In this document: positions 6,319 to 13,995 of the stretch, piece after piece
Layout: every line of letters starts with the position of its first letter
Numbering within the stretch: position 1 is the first letter of the stretch
DNA from: JAWLHJ01 sp039587535
GTDB taxonomy: Bacteria > Gemmatimonadota > Gemmatimonadetes > Longimicrobiales > Gaopeijiaceae
Direction: 5' to 3'
NCBI GenBank assembly: GCA_039587535.1
Contig: JBDHIF010000038.1
Coordinates: 1 to 20,191, forward strand
DNA: 20,191 bases
Notes under the pieces: generated by a model
Told to the model about the DNA's origin: nothing
Databases searched by the model: none
What the model saw: only the letters and a program-made list of their open reading frames with translations
Translations under genes and position numbers: made by a program

Positions 6319-8181
6319 CTATGCCGCGCCCGCAGATACGAACTGGAGCTCGTGGAGGCGAGCGTAGAGCCCTCCCTCATCCAGGAGCTGCTGATGTGTC
6401 CCTTGCTCCCTGAGCTCACCGTGATGGAAGACCAGGATCCGGTCGGCGTTCTGAACGGTGGAGAGGCGGTGGGCAATGATGAGCGAAGTCCGGCCCCGGA
6501 GCAGCTCGTCCGTGGCCGCCTCGATGCGCGCCTCCAACTCCGAGTCGACGGAGCTGGTGGCTTCGTCCAGGACCAGGATCTCGGGATCGAATGCCAACGC
6601 ACGCGCGAAGCTCACGAGCTGACGTTCCCCCACCGATAGGGTCGAGCCGCGCTCCCCGAGCCGCTGGTCGTAACCCTCGTCGAGGCGACCGATGAACGCG
6701 TCCGCTCCAACGCGCGCAGCGGCTGCCGCGACCGAACCATCGTCCACCGACGAGTCACCGAGGCGGATGTTGTAGGCGATGTCCTCGCTGAACAGAAATA
6801 CGTCCTGGAGAACGAGCCCGATGCGCGCTCTGAGCGCGTCCACACCCACGTTTCGGATGGGGACGCCGTCCAGAAGGATCCGTCCCCGGTCCACGTCGTA
6901 GAAGCGCATGAGCAGGTTGATGAGGGTCGTCTTCCCCGCGCCCGTGTGGCCGACGATGGCGACTTTCTCTCCCGGCTCGACGACGAAGCCCACGTCCCGG
7001 AGCACCCAGTCGGGCGTGCCGTCCTCCTTCTCGCCGTATGCGAACCACACGTTCTCGAACTCGATACGGCCACCGACGTCGGCCGGGAAGCCGAGCGGCT
7101 CGTCCGGATCCGTGATATCGAGTTCCTCGTCCAATAGCTTGAACACCCGCTCTGACGACGCCATGGCGCTCTGAAGCAGGTTGTACTTCTCCGAGAGATC
7201 CTGGATAGGCCGGAAGAAGCGGCGCGCATACTGGAGGAACGCCGCCACGACACCGACGGTGGCCACGCCGTCGAGGATGCGGAGTCCCCCGTACCAGATG
7301 GTGAGGGCCAGGGCCAGCGCCGTGAAAAACTCGATGACGGGGAAGAAGAGCGCGTAGTAGGTGATGGAGCGGAGGTGCGCCCCCAGGTGATCCTCGTTCA
7401 GGGCCTCGTGGCGTCGCCGGTCTGCGTCCTCCCGATTGAACAGCTGAACGACGCTCATGCCGGTGATTCGCTCGTGGATGAACGCGTTGAGACGGGCCAG
7501 TCGGACTCTGATGTCCCGATAGGCCTCACGAATACGGGCCCTGAAGAGAAACGCGGCAAACGCCACGAGCGGGAGGACGCTGAAGGCCACCAGCGCGAGC
7601 CGCCAGTTCATCGAGAGCATGGCGATGACGATGAAGGCCAACGTGAACACGTCGCCGATGGCGGACACCACCCCAGAGCTGAACAGGGTGTTCAGGGTCT
7701 CCACGTCGTTGGTGATGCGCGTCATGAGGCGCCCCACCGGATTCCGGTCGTAGTACCGGAGATCGGCCCGCTGGAGCTTCTCGAAGATCTCCGTGCGGAG
7801 ATCGTACATCACCGATTGGCCGATCCACGTCGTCAGGATGGCCTGCGCGTACTCGAGGAAGAACCCGAGCACGGTGATACCGAGAAAGGCGAGGGCCAGT
7901 CGACCGAGGAAGGTCGCATCACCTTGGGGGATGGCGACGTCGATGACCAGCTGCGTGATCCACGGACCGGCGATCTGAGCCGCTGAGGCGAGGGTCAGCA
8001 CCAGAACCGCGCCGACGACGTACAGGCGGTAGGGCCGGAGGTAACGGAGGAGCCGACGCATCAGCCGGGCGTCGTAGGCCTTCCCGAGTGCCTCTTCTTC
8101 CTGGTGTGTGCCTGGGGGTGCCATGGGGAGCGCTACACCGGGGGGGTAGGCGGGTTTCCGAGCCAGCGGAATGCCGCTCAT
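6319..8181 (-). CDS. ABC exporter half-transporter (fused membrane and ATPase domains)
   Basis: 620 residues from the ATG at 8179-8181, which has GGACGGGG just upstream; an internal ATG at 8124 would give 601 residues and is a reasonable alternative. Residues 45-330 form the six-helix ABC exporter type 1 membrane domain, including the coupling-type segment YYDRNPVGRLMTRITNDVE (143-161). The nucleotide-binding domain has Walker A GHTGAGKTT (411-419), Q-loop LVLQDVFLF (Gln459), signature LSVGERQ (515-521, usually LSGGQRQ), Walker B ILVLDEATS (535-543) with catalytic Glu540, and H-loop His571 (AHRLST). All catalytic residues are present, so a homodimer would be competent. The relatives are MsbA and YheI/YheH-type lipid or multidrug exporters; the substrate cannot be told. 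Transcribed in the same direction as PadR but divergently from the 8370 gene. Confidence 0.93.
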   Translation of the reverse strand: MSGIPLARKPAYPPGVALPMAPPGTHQEEEALGKAYDARLMRRLLRYLRPYRLYVVGAVLVLTLASAAQIAGPWITQLVIDVAIPQGDATFLGRLALAFLGITVLGFFLEYAQAILTTWIGQSVMYDLRTEIFEKLQRADLRYYDRNPVGRLMTRITNDVETLNTLFSSGVVSAIGDVFTLAFIVIAMLSMNWRLALVAFSVLPLVAFAAFLFRARIREAYRDIRVRLARLNAFIHERITGMSVVQLFNREDADRRRHEALNEDHLGAHLRSITYYALFFPVIEFFTALALALTIWYGGLRILDGVATVGVVAAFLQYARRFFRPIQDLSEKYNLLQSAMASSERVFKLLDEELDITDPDEPLGFPADVGGRIEFENVWFAYGEKEDGTPDWVLRDVGFVVEPGEKVAIVGHTGAGKTTLINLLMRFYDVDRGRILLDGVPIRNVGVDALRARIGLVLQDVFLFSEDIAYNIRLGDSSVDDGSVAAAAARVGADAFIGRLDEGYDQRLGERGSTLSVGERQLVSFARALAFDPEILVLDEATSSVDSELEARIEAATDELLRGRTSLIIAHRLSTVQNADRILVFHHGELREQGTHQQLLDEGGLYARLHELQFVSAGAA

Positions 8182-8279
8182 GCCCGACCCCGTCCTTGGA
8201 CCGTTGCGCGATGGCGCACCGGTCGTCGGTTGTCGGCGCACACGCGGCTGTGGCGGAGGATCGCCCAAGGAGGCAATAT

Positions 8280-8297
8280 CGAAGGGCGGGCCCTTCG
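8280..8297. repeat. Stem-loop, 7-bp perfect arms
   Basis: CGAAGGG-CGGG-CCCTTCG forms a 7-bp stem with a four-base loop. It lies between the divergent ABC exporter gene and the gene starting at 8370, in the likely 5' leader of the latter. No T-run follows on either strand, so it is not an obvious intrinsic terminator. Confidence 0.35.
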
Positions 8298-8369
8298 CAT
8301 CGGCGATGCTGATGGATGCTCCGCCCTCCCCCCTTCCTCGACTCTTTCATACGCACGGATCTCTCGCGA

Positions 8370-9779
8370 ATGAGACTCGGAAAGCTCGGGTTCCTGGCCG
8401 TGGTCTTCCCGGCGGGCCTCTTTCGCCTCTTCACCTGGCCTACCCGGCGGTGGCGTACGAATCATCTCACCGGCTTGGGACGTTTCGGCTGGGCGCTGAT
8501 CGACACTGCTGTTGCTGTCGTCTTGGTCGTGCCTGCAAGTCTCTTGGTGCTGATGGAGCTGGTCATCGGCGCCAATCGACTGGTCGTCGGGGAGAATCTC
8601 GACTATCGCATTCCGTCCGACTTCGAGGCCGGCGTAACGACACTCCAGGCACTTCCCGGCACTCCGGTGCTTGCGGGCCAGTCTATCGATCTCGACTCCT
8701 TTCACGCCGCGTCCGAGCAGCGTGCTCTCGCAGAGCACTATGCTCCTGTCATCCTTCTGGAGACCTCGTACCGGCCCGCCTGGGACCTTCCTGTCGCCAT
8801 CGATTTCGATGGCAATTGGGAGCCGCGCGACAACCCGGCAGCGCTCGAGCAACTCGGATCCGCCCCGGCGGTGGTATACGGCGAGCTGACGGCCGTCACG
8901 GGGGATGCCCTGTACCTCACCTACAGCCTGTACCGGGTCCGGGACTACGATCACCCGGTTCGCCAGTGGGTCAGTCGTTGGACTCACCACGATTCGGACA
9001 ACGAGGGATTCCATGTTCGGGTGGATCGCGCGACGGGCCGGGTCGTGAGCGTCGAGACCTGGTTCCACAACCGGTTCTTGGTCTGCAACCGAAGCGGGGT
9101 GAGCACCGGGTCGGAGTCCGTGACCGGGCGGCTGCACCTAGAGGGACATAGACCCGTCATCGTCTCGCAAAGTCAGGGCCATGGGGTGCGGTGTGCTCAG
9201 TCCGCAGACCTCGATCGGATCGATCAGCTTAAGGTCCTTCGCCTTTCGCCCAGCGGTGTGGCCGACATCCCGAGACCGGATCGAGCTCCCGAGCACAATC
9301 TGCGGTACCGCCTGGATGGGTTCGAAGAGTGGTACGCTCAGGCGGCCCGGCCGGACCACGATCCCCTCTTCTCCGCTGCGATCGATTTGGGCCCCGGACT
9401 GCGGGTGGGTGAGTATATCGCGAGCGCGGATCGGGACGAGATCGGGCGCTGGTCCCGGCCGAAGCCGATGTGGGCCTGGGATGACGGGTGGGACGGCATC
9501 CCCGTGGCGGTGTGGCATTTCCTGCCGAGCCTCAGCTTCGAGGCCCACGAAGGAGGTCCGCTCTCACACGACTACCTTTTCAATGCCCCGGCCGAGGCGA
9601 TCTTCGGGCTGTCCGGTAACGCGTTGCAGGCGCGCATGAATGTCAAACCGGAGCGGCGTGAGGGTGACAAATGGGAGGGGCTGGAGACGAGAGGCGACAT
9701 TGGACGCGAGACCTATTGGGCGGCGGCGACCGTTGTGTTCAGCCGATACGTCACCCGGGTCTTCATGGCGCTGGGTTGA
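8370..9779 (+). CDS. Membrane-anchored protein of unknown family, possibly Vps62-like
   Basis: 469 residues from the ATG at 8370; an in-frame ATG at 8316 would add 18 residues, and neither has a clear Shine-Dalgarno. The N-terminus is basic and hydrophobic, with one strong membrane helix (about residues 43-67, ALIDTAVAVVLVVPASLLVL). The remainder is a soluble domain. Recognisable stretches are EHYAPVILLETSYRPAWDLP (122-141), ALYLTYSLYRVRDYDHP (180-196), RWTHHDSDNEGFHVRVD (203-219) and PVAVWHFLPSLSFEAHEGG (378-396). The first and third resemble the YAPVxxL and H-D-E segments of Vps62-type domains, but the resemblance is weak and I do not assign the family. The many His, Asp and Trp residues suggest an enzyme or binding protein outside the cytoplasm. 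No close neighbour on the same strand gives a functional clue. Confidence 0.75.
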   Translation: MRLGKLGFLAVVFPAGLFRLFTWPTRRWRTNHLTGLGRFGWALIDTAVAVVLVVPASLLVLMELVIGANRLVVGENLDYRIPSDFEAGVTTLQALPGTPVLAGQSIDLDSFHAASEQRALAEHYAPVILLETSYRPAWDLPVAIDFDGNWEPRDNPAALEQLGSAPAVVYGELTAVTGDALYLTYSLYRVRDYDHPVRQWVSRWTHHDSDNEGFHVRVDRATGRVVSVETWFHNRFLVCNRSGVSTGSESVTGRLHLEGHRPVIVSQSQGHGVRCAQSADLDRIDQLKVLRLSPSGVADIPRPDRAPEHNLRYRLDGFEEWYAQAARPDHDPLFSAAIDLGPGLRVGEYIASADRDEIGRWSRPKPMWAWDDGWDGIPVAVWHFLPSLSFEAHEGGPLSHDYLFNAPAEAIFGLSGNALQARMNVKPERREGDKWEGLETRGDIGRETYWAAATVVFSRYVTRVFMALG

Positions 9780-9835
9780 GACGAGCGTGCGCGGGCTCAC
9801 TCATCATGTCTTCGGCTCCGGTGCTACCGTCACAC

Positions 9836-9847
9836 CCGCCCGGGCGG
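9836..9847. other. 12-bp GC palindrome between convergent genes
   Basis: CCGCCCGGGCGG is a perfect 12-bp palindrome with no loop, midway between the convergent stops at 9779 and 9859. A hairpin would need to open its centre, and no T-run follows, so its role as a terminator is doubtful. Confidence 0.2.
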
Positions 9848-9858
9848 TCGGTCCGGGA

Positions 9859-10179
9859 TCACCCCCTCAGCCGGACCAGGTAGGCGCCACCGCCCATATC
9901 CACTGACCAATCCGACACGTGGCGGGCCAACCAGCCGTCCAGGGCTTCCCGCACGGCATCCTGGAGCACCGGTCGGGAACCAGCACCCTTCCCCTTGCCG
10001 GTGATGACGCGCACCACGCCGCCAGGAGTGCGGACGGCGTGGGTCTCGAGAAACGCCTCGAGACGATGCTCCGCGGCTTCGAGCGCAAACCCGTGCAGAT
10101 CGAGCTCATCAGCCACCACGGCGCCATGTAGCGTCTGCGGTGCAGCAGCCTTGGGCTTTGCAGTTCGTCTCTTGCCCAT
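9859..10179 (-). CDS. Smr-domain protein
   Basis: 106 residues from the ATG at 10177-10179, located 2 bp after the stop of the upstream membrane-protein gene, so translation is probably coupled. A short basic Lys/Arg/Ala-rich N-terminus (GKRRTAKPKAAAP) leads into the Smr domain with its two signatures: ELDLHGFALEAAEHRLEAFL (25-44) and VRVITGKGKGAGSRPVLQDA (56-75). The family (also the C-terminal domain of MutS2) binds or nicks nucleic acids: branched DNA or, for MutS2 and related proteins, RNA on stalled ribosomes. Stand-alone short Smr proteins of this size are common, but their individual targets are mostly unknown. It is cytoplasmic. The convergent gene's stop lies 79 bp away, with no clear terminator between them. 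Confidence 0.88.
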   Translation of the reverse strand: MGKRRTAKPKAAAPQTLHGAVVADELDLHGFALEAAEHRLEAFLETHAVRTPGGVVRVITGKGKGAGSRPVLQDAVREALDGWLARHVSDWSVDMGGGAYLVRLRG

Positions 10180-10181
10180 GT

Positions 10182-10841
10182 TCAGGCTCTGCCGGGATCG
10201 AGGCCGCGGTGCCGCTCGACGCGCCACGCCCAGAACGGAAGGATCCACAGGCCCACCGTGACCCAGGCCACAGCTTCCGGTCCGGGAGGTGGCGGCGAGA
10301 ACGGGCCTGCCGCCCAGACCACGCCGACCAGGGCGGCGAGTGCCAGCAGGCCAGCCTTCCCGGTTGCGTCACGGGGTGGAAACCGACGGGCGTAGATCCA
10401 ACACGCGCCCAGGAACAGGAGACCCTCGACCATGAAGGTGCCCGGCACGGAGTTCCAGAGCCCGAAACCCACCACGGGTCCGCCCGGCCAGATCGGGAGA
10501 TCCGGGCGGTGTGTCAACGCGTCCAGGACCCAATGGCTCACGACGACCAGCCCCAGGATGCCGGCCACCCTGGAGCTCATCCCCAGCGCTCGAGCAGCGC
10601 CGACGGCGAGCAAGCCCCACAAGCCCACCGTGAGGAGGCTGTGACTCCATGGGTACCACTGGAAGTCCAGCGGGGTGAAGGCCGTGGCTCCGGGCTCGAC
10701 GGCCACCGATTCCACTCCGGCCAACAACAGGATCGGCCAGATGAGGTCGATCCCGAAGGAGGCGGCTACGAGGGCTCCCAGCGGGGCCTTCGGCTCCGCA
10801 CTCTTGGCTGCAAGGGCGACGCCCAGGTGCCCTGCGAACAT
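10182..10841 (-). CDS. YdjM-like integral membrane protein, putative metal-dependent hydrolase
   Basis: 219 residues with a very strong Shine-Dalgarno (AAGGAAGGAGGAGG) just before the ATG at 10839-10841. Five to six hydrophobic segments are visible, at about residues 22-42, 68-86, 93-108, 134-150, 163-180 and 190-206. Histidines and aspartates conserved in the YdjM/LexA-regulated membrane hydrolase group (PF04307-like) are in place: His5 (MFAGHLG), Asp32 (FGIDLIW), His67 (PWSHSLL), and His103, Asp107 and His111 (SHWVLDALTH). These would form a metal site at the membrane surface. The substrate is unknown. It lies 24 bp after the SRPBCC gene and 2 bp before the Smr gene, so the three form one transcription unit, though nothing ties them to one pathway. 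Confidence 0.75.
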   Translation of the reverse strand: MFAGHLGVALAAKSAEPKAPLGALVAASFGIDLIWPILLLAGVESVAVEPGATAFTPLDFQWYPWSHSLLTVGLWGLLAVGAARALGMSSRVAGILGLVVVSHWVLDALTHRPDLPIWPGGPVVGFGLWNSVPGTFMVEGLLFLGACWIYARRFPPRDATGKAGLLALAALVGVVWAAGPFSPPPPGPEAVAWVTVGLWILPFWAWRVERHRGLDPGRA

Positions 10842-10865
10842 GCTGCCTCCTCCTTCCTTCGTCGG

Positions 10866-11300
10866 TCAGGCCTCCAGCAGCGCCCGGAGCACCTTCAGAT
10901 CTTTCCGGCACCGTCGCCGCATCGCCGTCTCGAACAGCGGGCCCGCCATGCGGATCACGCCCTCCGGCTCCCCGACGTTGCGTAGAGTCATTCGAGTATG
11001 ACCGTCGATGGTCTCGTGCCAGGTGTAGGTCGTCTCCGATGGGAATCTGCCGTCCCGGGCCCGCATCACCAGCTTGTGGGGTGGGCTGTGCACGGTCACC
11101 TCGTAGATCTGCGACAGCGTGCGGCCGATGAGCCGGGTCTCGAACACGAGTCGTGATCCGACCCCCAGCGGCCTCGGGGTCTCCCAGCCCACGGACACGA
11201 TCCTCCCACACCACAGGGGCGCTCGGTCAGGATCCGCGGCGAAGGCCGCCACCTCGTCTCGCGGTCTTGCGATCTTCGTTTGCGTAAGGACGCTGACCAT
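10866..11300 (-). CDS. SRPBCC (START-like) ligand-binding protein
   Basis: 144 residues from the ATG at 11298-11300, with AGGAAGGG upstream. A longer frame reaching 11345 is possible but adds an unlikely Gly/Arg-rich leader. The sequence follows the helix-grip fold of polyketide cyclase/dehydrase-like proteins: the initial strand VSVLTQTKIARPRDEVAAFA, the DPDRAPLWCGRI segment, alternating strands such as SRLVFETRLIGRTLSQIYEV, YTWHETIDGHTRMTLRNVG, and the long C-terminal helix after MAGPLFETAMRRRCRKDLKV. Proteins of this kind bind hydrophobic ligands in a deep cavity and are often of unknown role. It is the first gene of the SRPBCC, YdjM-like and Smr unit, and is divergent from the aminotransferase gene with a 173-bp gap between them. 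Confidence 0.85.
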   Translation of the reverse strand: MVSVLTQTKIARPRDEVAAFAADPDRAPLWCGRIVSVGWETPRPLGVGSRLVFETRLIGRTLSQIYEVTVHSPPHKLVMRARDGRFPSETTYTWHETIDGHTRMTLRNVGEPEGVIRMAGPLFETAMRRRCRKDLKVLRALLEA

Positions 11301-11403
11301 CCCTGCCCTTCCTCTTCCCGGATCTCCCCATACACCCTGGCCCAAGGTACTCGGATGGGTCCGGTCGCGCTCCCCGTCGACCGGGGTGGTCGTTCGCCGG
11401 TGC

Positions 11404-11433
11404 TTGGCTGCCGGATCGTGTCGAGGCTACCAT
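11404..11433 (+). promoter_or_regulatory. Possible promoter of the aminotransferase gene
   Basis: TTGGCT (11404-11409) and TACCAT (11428-11433), separated by 18 bp, each match 4 of 6 bases of the sigma70 hexamers. They lie about 40 bp upstream of the ATG at 11474, in the divergent intergenic gap. A weak match; position is the main support. Confidence 0.3.
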
Positions 11434-11473
11434 ACCGGCTTCCCTCGGGATCAACTCATCCAAGGACGACGTC

Positions 11474-12772
11474 ATGGCAGTGCTGGCGGATCGGATCGCG
11501 AGCCTCGGTACGGAGAATGCTTTCGAAGTCGGGAAGGATATCGCCCGCCTCGAAGCCCAGGGCAAGAGGATCATCAAGTTCAACCTGGGGCAGCCGGATT
11601 TCAGGGCTGCCGGGCACCTGGATGACGAATGTATCCGTCAGATCCGCGCGGGAAACACAGGGTACGTGGATCCCGCCGGTATCTTGTCGCTTCGCAGGGC
11701 CGTGGCCGGGCACATGAAGGAGACGCGAGGCGTCGAGGTGGACCCCGCTCGAGTGGTCGTCACCGCCGGGGCGAAGCCGCCCATCGGTCTCACCGCTTTG
11801 GCCTACGTCAATCCAGGCGACGAGGTGATCTACCCCAGCCCGGGCTTTCCCATCTACGAGTCGTGGGTGCGCTTCCTCGGTGCCGTGCCGGTGCCTCTTC
11901 GTCTTCGCGAGGAGCGGGACTTCGCGTTCACGCCCGAGGAGCTCGGCGCGCTCATCACGCCAAAGACGAAGCTCATCATTCTGAACTCCCCATCGAATCC
12001 CACCGGCGGCGTCCTTTCCGCGGAGGACCTGGCAGGGATCGCTCGAGTCATCCGCCAGAAGGCGTCCCCTGACCTCCGGATCTACAGCGACGAGATCTAC
12101 GAGCAGATCCTCTTCGATGGCGAGCGGCACCGGAGCATCGTGAGCGAGCCAGGAATGGACGGGCAGACCGTCGTCGCCAGCGGCCACTCGAAGGGCTTCG
12201 GGATGACGGGATGGCGGCTGGGATGGGCCGTCCTCCCGACGCCAGACGAAGCCGCGGTGTTCGCGCGCTTCAACGTGAACACGGTGTCCTGTGTCCCACC
12301 GTTCATTCAGGAGGCGGGGCGGGAGGCATACGAGAATCCGGAGACCGAGAAGTACGTAGCGCGCAACGTGCGTGCCTTCCAGGAGCGGCGTGACCGCGTG
12401 GTACCGAGACTCAACGAGATCCCTGGGGTCACATGCCGCACGCCGCGCGGGACGTTCTACGTGTTCCCCAACGTCGCGGGGTATTGTGAGGACCTCGGGA
12501 TTTTGGAGGCTCACGCGGCGCTGCCTGAGTCGGAACGGGTCCTTACCTCGCCGTCCAAGCTCCTTCAGCTGTTCCTGCTCTACCGGTACGGAATCGCCAC
12601 ACTCGACCGCGGGTCGTTCTGCAAGCTCGGCTCGGAGGGTGAGCACTTCCTCCGGCTCTCCATCGCCAACAGCATGGAGGAGCTGGAGGCCGGCGTTCAA
12701 CGGATGGCCGAGGCGGCGGGGGATCGCGACGGCTTTCAGGCGTTCCTGGAAGAAGCACCTCACAGGACCTGA
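11474..12772 (+). CDS. PLP-dependent class I/II aminotransferase (AspC-like)
   Basis: 432 residues, preceded by AAGGA at 7 bases from the ATG. Fold type I aminotransferase: FNLGQPDF (36-43) and TGYVDPAGILSLRRAVA (62-78) at the N-terminus, the substrate loop NSPSNPTGG (171-179) with Asn175, YSDEIYE (204-210) with Asp206 contacting the pyridine nitrogen, the PLP lysine Lys240 in SGHSKGFGMTGWRLGW (236-251), and HFLRLSIANS (391-400) with Arg394 binding the substrate carboxylate. The segment around 336-372, before GIATLDRGSF, is longer than in plain AspC proteins. Substrates are most likely aspartate or another amino acid with a 2-oxo acid. The specificity cannot be read from sequence. It stands alone on its strand. 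Confidence 0.9.
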   Translation: MAVLADRIASLGTENAFEVGKDIARLEAQGKRIIKFNLGQPDFRAAGHLDDECIRQIRAGNTGYVDPAGILSLRRAVAGHMKETRGVEVDPARVVVTAGAKPPIGLTALAYVNPGDEVIYPSPGFPIYESWVRFLGAVPVPLRLREERDFAFTPEELGALITPKTKLIILNSPSNPTGGVLSAEDLAGIARVIRQKASPDLRIYSDEIYEQILFDGERHRSIVSEPGMDGQTVVASGHSKGFGMTGWRLGWAVLPTPDEAAVFARFNVNTVSCVPPFIQEAGREAYENPETEKYVARNVRAFQERRDRVVPRLNEIPGVTCRTPRGTFYVFPNVAGYCEDLGILEAHAALPESERVLTSPSKLLQLFLLYRYGIATLDRGSFCKLGSEGEHFLRLSIANSMEELEAGVQRMAEAAGDRDGFQAFLEEAPHRT

Positions 12773-12804
12773 GCGCCGCAACGTCTCCGGATGACCGGGT
12801 GGGT

Positions 12805-13581
12805 CTAGGGCTGCAGAGGGACCACCACCATGGTGATCCGTGCGCCGGGATCATACACCGTCGTCTCCCCAGTCTCGCCCGTGGGGGTGTACGAGCCGGC
12901 GAGCCCTCCGCCGGAACCTGACACCCGGAAGCGCATGCCCTTTCCGGGCTGCTCCGGAAAGCGGGCGTACTCGCGTGACTCGTCCATCGGATCCAGAGAG
13001 AGGGTTGGTGGTCCGTACCGGACCCGTGCCTCGGCCAACGAAGTGCCCGGTCCGATGTCTTCCGCGGTTCTGGCTCGCGGTGACGTGGTCGCCAGGAGCG
13101 TGATCGGAGCGTCGTCGTGGTCCGGCGCACCGGGGCGGTAGAGAAGCATGTAGAGCGTATCCCCTGCCGCGGTCACTGGGATTCCCGTCACGTCGACCAT
13201 GTAGCTGGCTGTGCCCGTGCCGAGCAGGTGCCCTTCCGGGAGCGCGGCTCGTACGTCCGCTCGGGACATGCCGACGCGAGCCACGCCGATCCCATGGCCG
13301 GTGATGAGCACGGGATCGCTCGGTTCGGCGGTCGGAGCAGGGCCGGCCGACGATGGTGCCTCCGAGTCAGCGCTTCCGAGCGAGAGCGCGGCGAGCATCA
13401 GCCCGGCGCCCACGAGCGACAGCGGCGCAACCAGCCGCACGGCACGGTGGAGTCGTGACAGTCCCGGAGAGGAACCGCCGCGCCGCGTGAGGAGCCTCAC
13501 CGTGAGGTCCACGACGATCGCCATGACGGCCAGCGTGAACAGCACGGCAAAGCCGGTGGGCCCCCAAGCACCGGAGGTCAC
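12805..13581 (-). CDS. Two-helix membrane protein of unknown function with GxGxxRVGM repeats
   Basis: 258 residues from the GTG at 13579-13581, which overlaps the stop of the small upstream ORF by 4 bp (GTGA) and has GAGGCGGG as ribosome-binding site inside that ORF. Two membrane helices at about residues 10-30 and 48-69 are followed by a Ser/Ala/Pro linker (70-92) and a soluble domain. The domain has two similar segments: HGIGVARVGMSRADVRAALP (96-115) and EDIGPGTSLAEARVRYGPPT (174-193). They resemble the G-P-hydrophobic-RxGMs-xxExxxxLG motif found in several exported small domains. The helix orientation would place this domain outside the cytoplasm. I do not recognise a named family. Confidence 0.7.
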   Translation of the reverse strand: MTSGAWGPTGFAVLFTLAVMAIVVDLTVRLLTRRGGSSPGLSRLHRAVRLVAPLSLVGAGLMLAALSLGSADSEAPSSAGPAPTAEPSDPVLITGHGIGVARVGMSRADVRAALPEGHLLGTGTASYMVDVTGIPVTAAGDTLYMLLYRPGAPDHDDAPITLLATTSPRARTAEDIGPGTSLAEARVRYGPPTLSLDPMDESREYARFPEQPGKGMRFRVSGSGGGLAGSYTPTGETGETTVYDPGARITMVVVPLQP

Positions 13582-13679
13582 CGGCCCGCCTCATCCGGGT
13601 CGATCTCGATCACGTCCCGTTGCGCTGTGTCCGGCAGGTGTGCTTCGTCCAGTCCTACCATGTGGATCTCCAGGGGCAT
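13578..13679 (-). CDS. 33-residue ORF overlapping the two-helix membrane protein gene
   Basis: The ATG at 13677-13679 has AGGA eight bases upstream. The product begins MPLEIHMVGLDEAHLPDTAQ and ends RDVIEIDPDEAGR; it is acidic and has no membrane segment. Its TGA overlaps the GTG start of the next gene, and the ORF contains that gene's ribosome-binding site, so translating it would open or position the downstream start. It may be a coupling leader peptide or a small protein in its own right. The same frame is open upstream to 13775, but that extension is Arg/His-rich and lacks a good ribosome-binding site. Confidence 0.45.
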   Translation of the reverse strand: MPLEIHMVGLDEAHLPDTAQRDVIEIDPDEAGR

Positions 13680-13995
13680 GCTCGATCCTAACGCCCGTTC
13701 CCCGTGGGACGATAGACGGTGCCGTCGTCCGGGAGCATGCGGCGGGTGAACCATGTTGCGTTCTTGCCTGTTCACCGCGTGTCACGCAGCGTTCGAGGAC
13801 CGGCCCAAGTGCAAGCAGGGGTCCCGCCTGCGCACCGTGACGTGGGTTGTGGGCGTATTCGCCGTGGTCATCGGCGACCGTAGGTCGTCATGAGGTCCGC
13901 CGTGCCTCTCCAGGCGACCCGGATCCCACAGTTGGCCTACAGCGCCTCGGGACGGAGTGATGAACCGCTTCGAGGGCTGCTCGGGGCGGCCCGGT
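13680..13995. other. 316-bp intergenic stretch without a convincing gene
   Basis: It lies between the 3' end of argJ and the start of the 33-codon ORF. I see no tRNA, repeat, terminator hairpin with T-run, or strong sigma70 promoter. The plus strand contains a 46-codon ORF (13753-13893) ending in TGA that overlaps another ATG-started ORF of 42 codons. Neither has a ribosome-binding site or recognisable motif. This segment must contain the promoter of the 12805-13679 unit. Confidence 0.5.

Noticed and set aside
8178..9137. 319-codon antisense ORF overlapping the 8370 gene
   Set aside because: Charged, low-complexity translation without motifs. The plus strand has a membrane helix and coherent hydrophobic pattern.
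9836..9847. GC palindrome as an intrinsic terminator for the convergent genes
   Set aside because: No loop and no T-run on either strand. Kept only as a low-confidence feature.
11456..12781. 441-codon antisense ORF opposite the aminotransferase gene
   Set aside because: The composition is typical of a shadow frame, with no recognisable domain, whereas the plus strand has all PLP aminotransferase residues.
13753..13893. 46-codon plus-strand ORF in the intergenic stretch (MLRSCLFTACHAAFEDRPKC...)
   Set aside because: Has a short hydrophobic tail but no ribosome-binding site, no promoter and no recognised relative. Chance ORFs of this size are expected.
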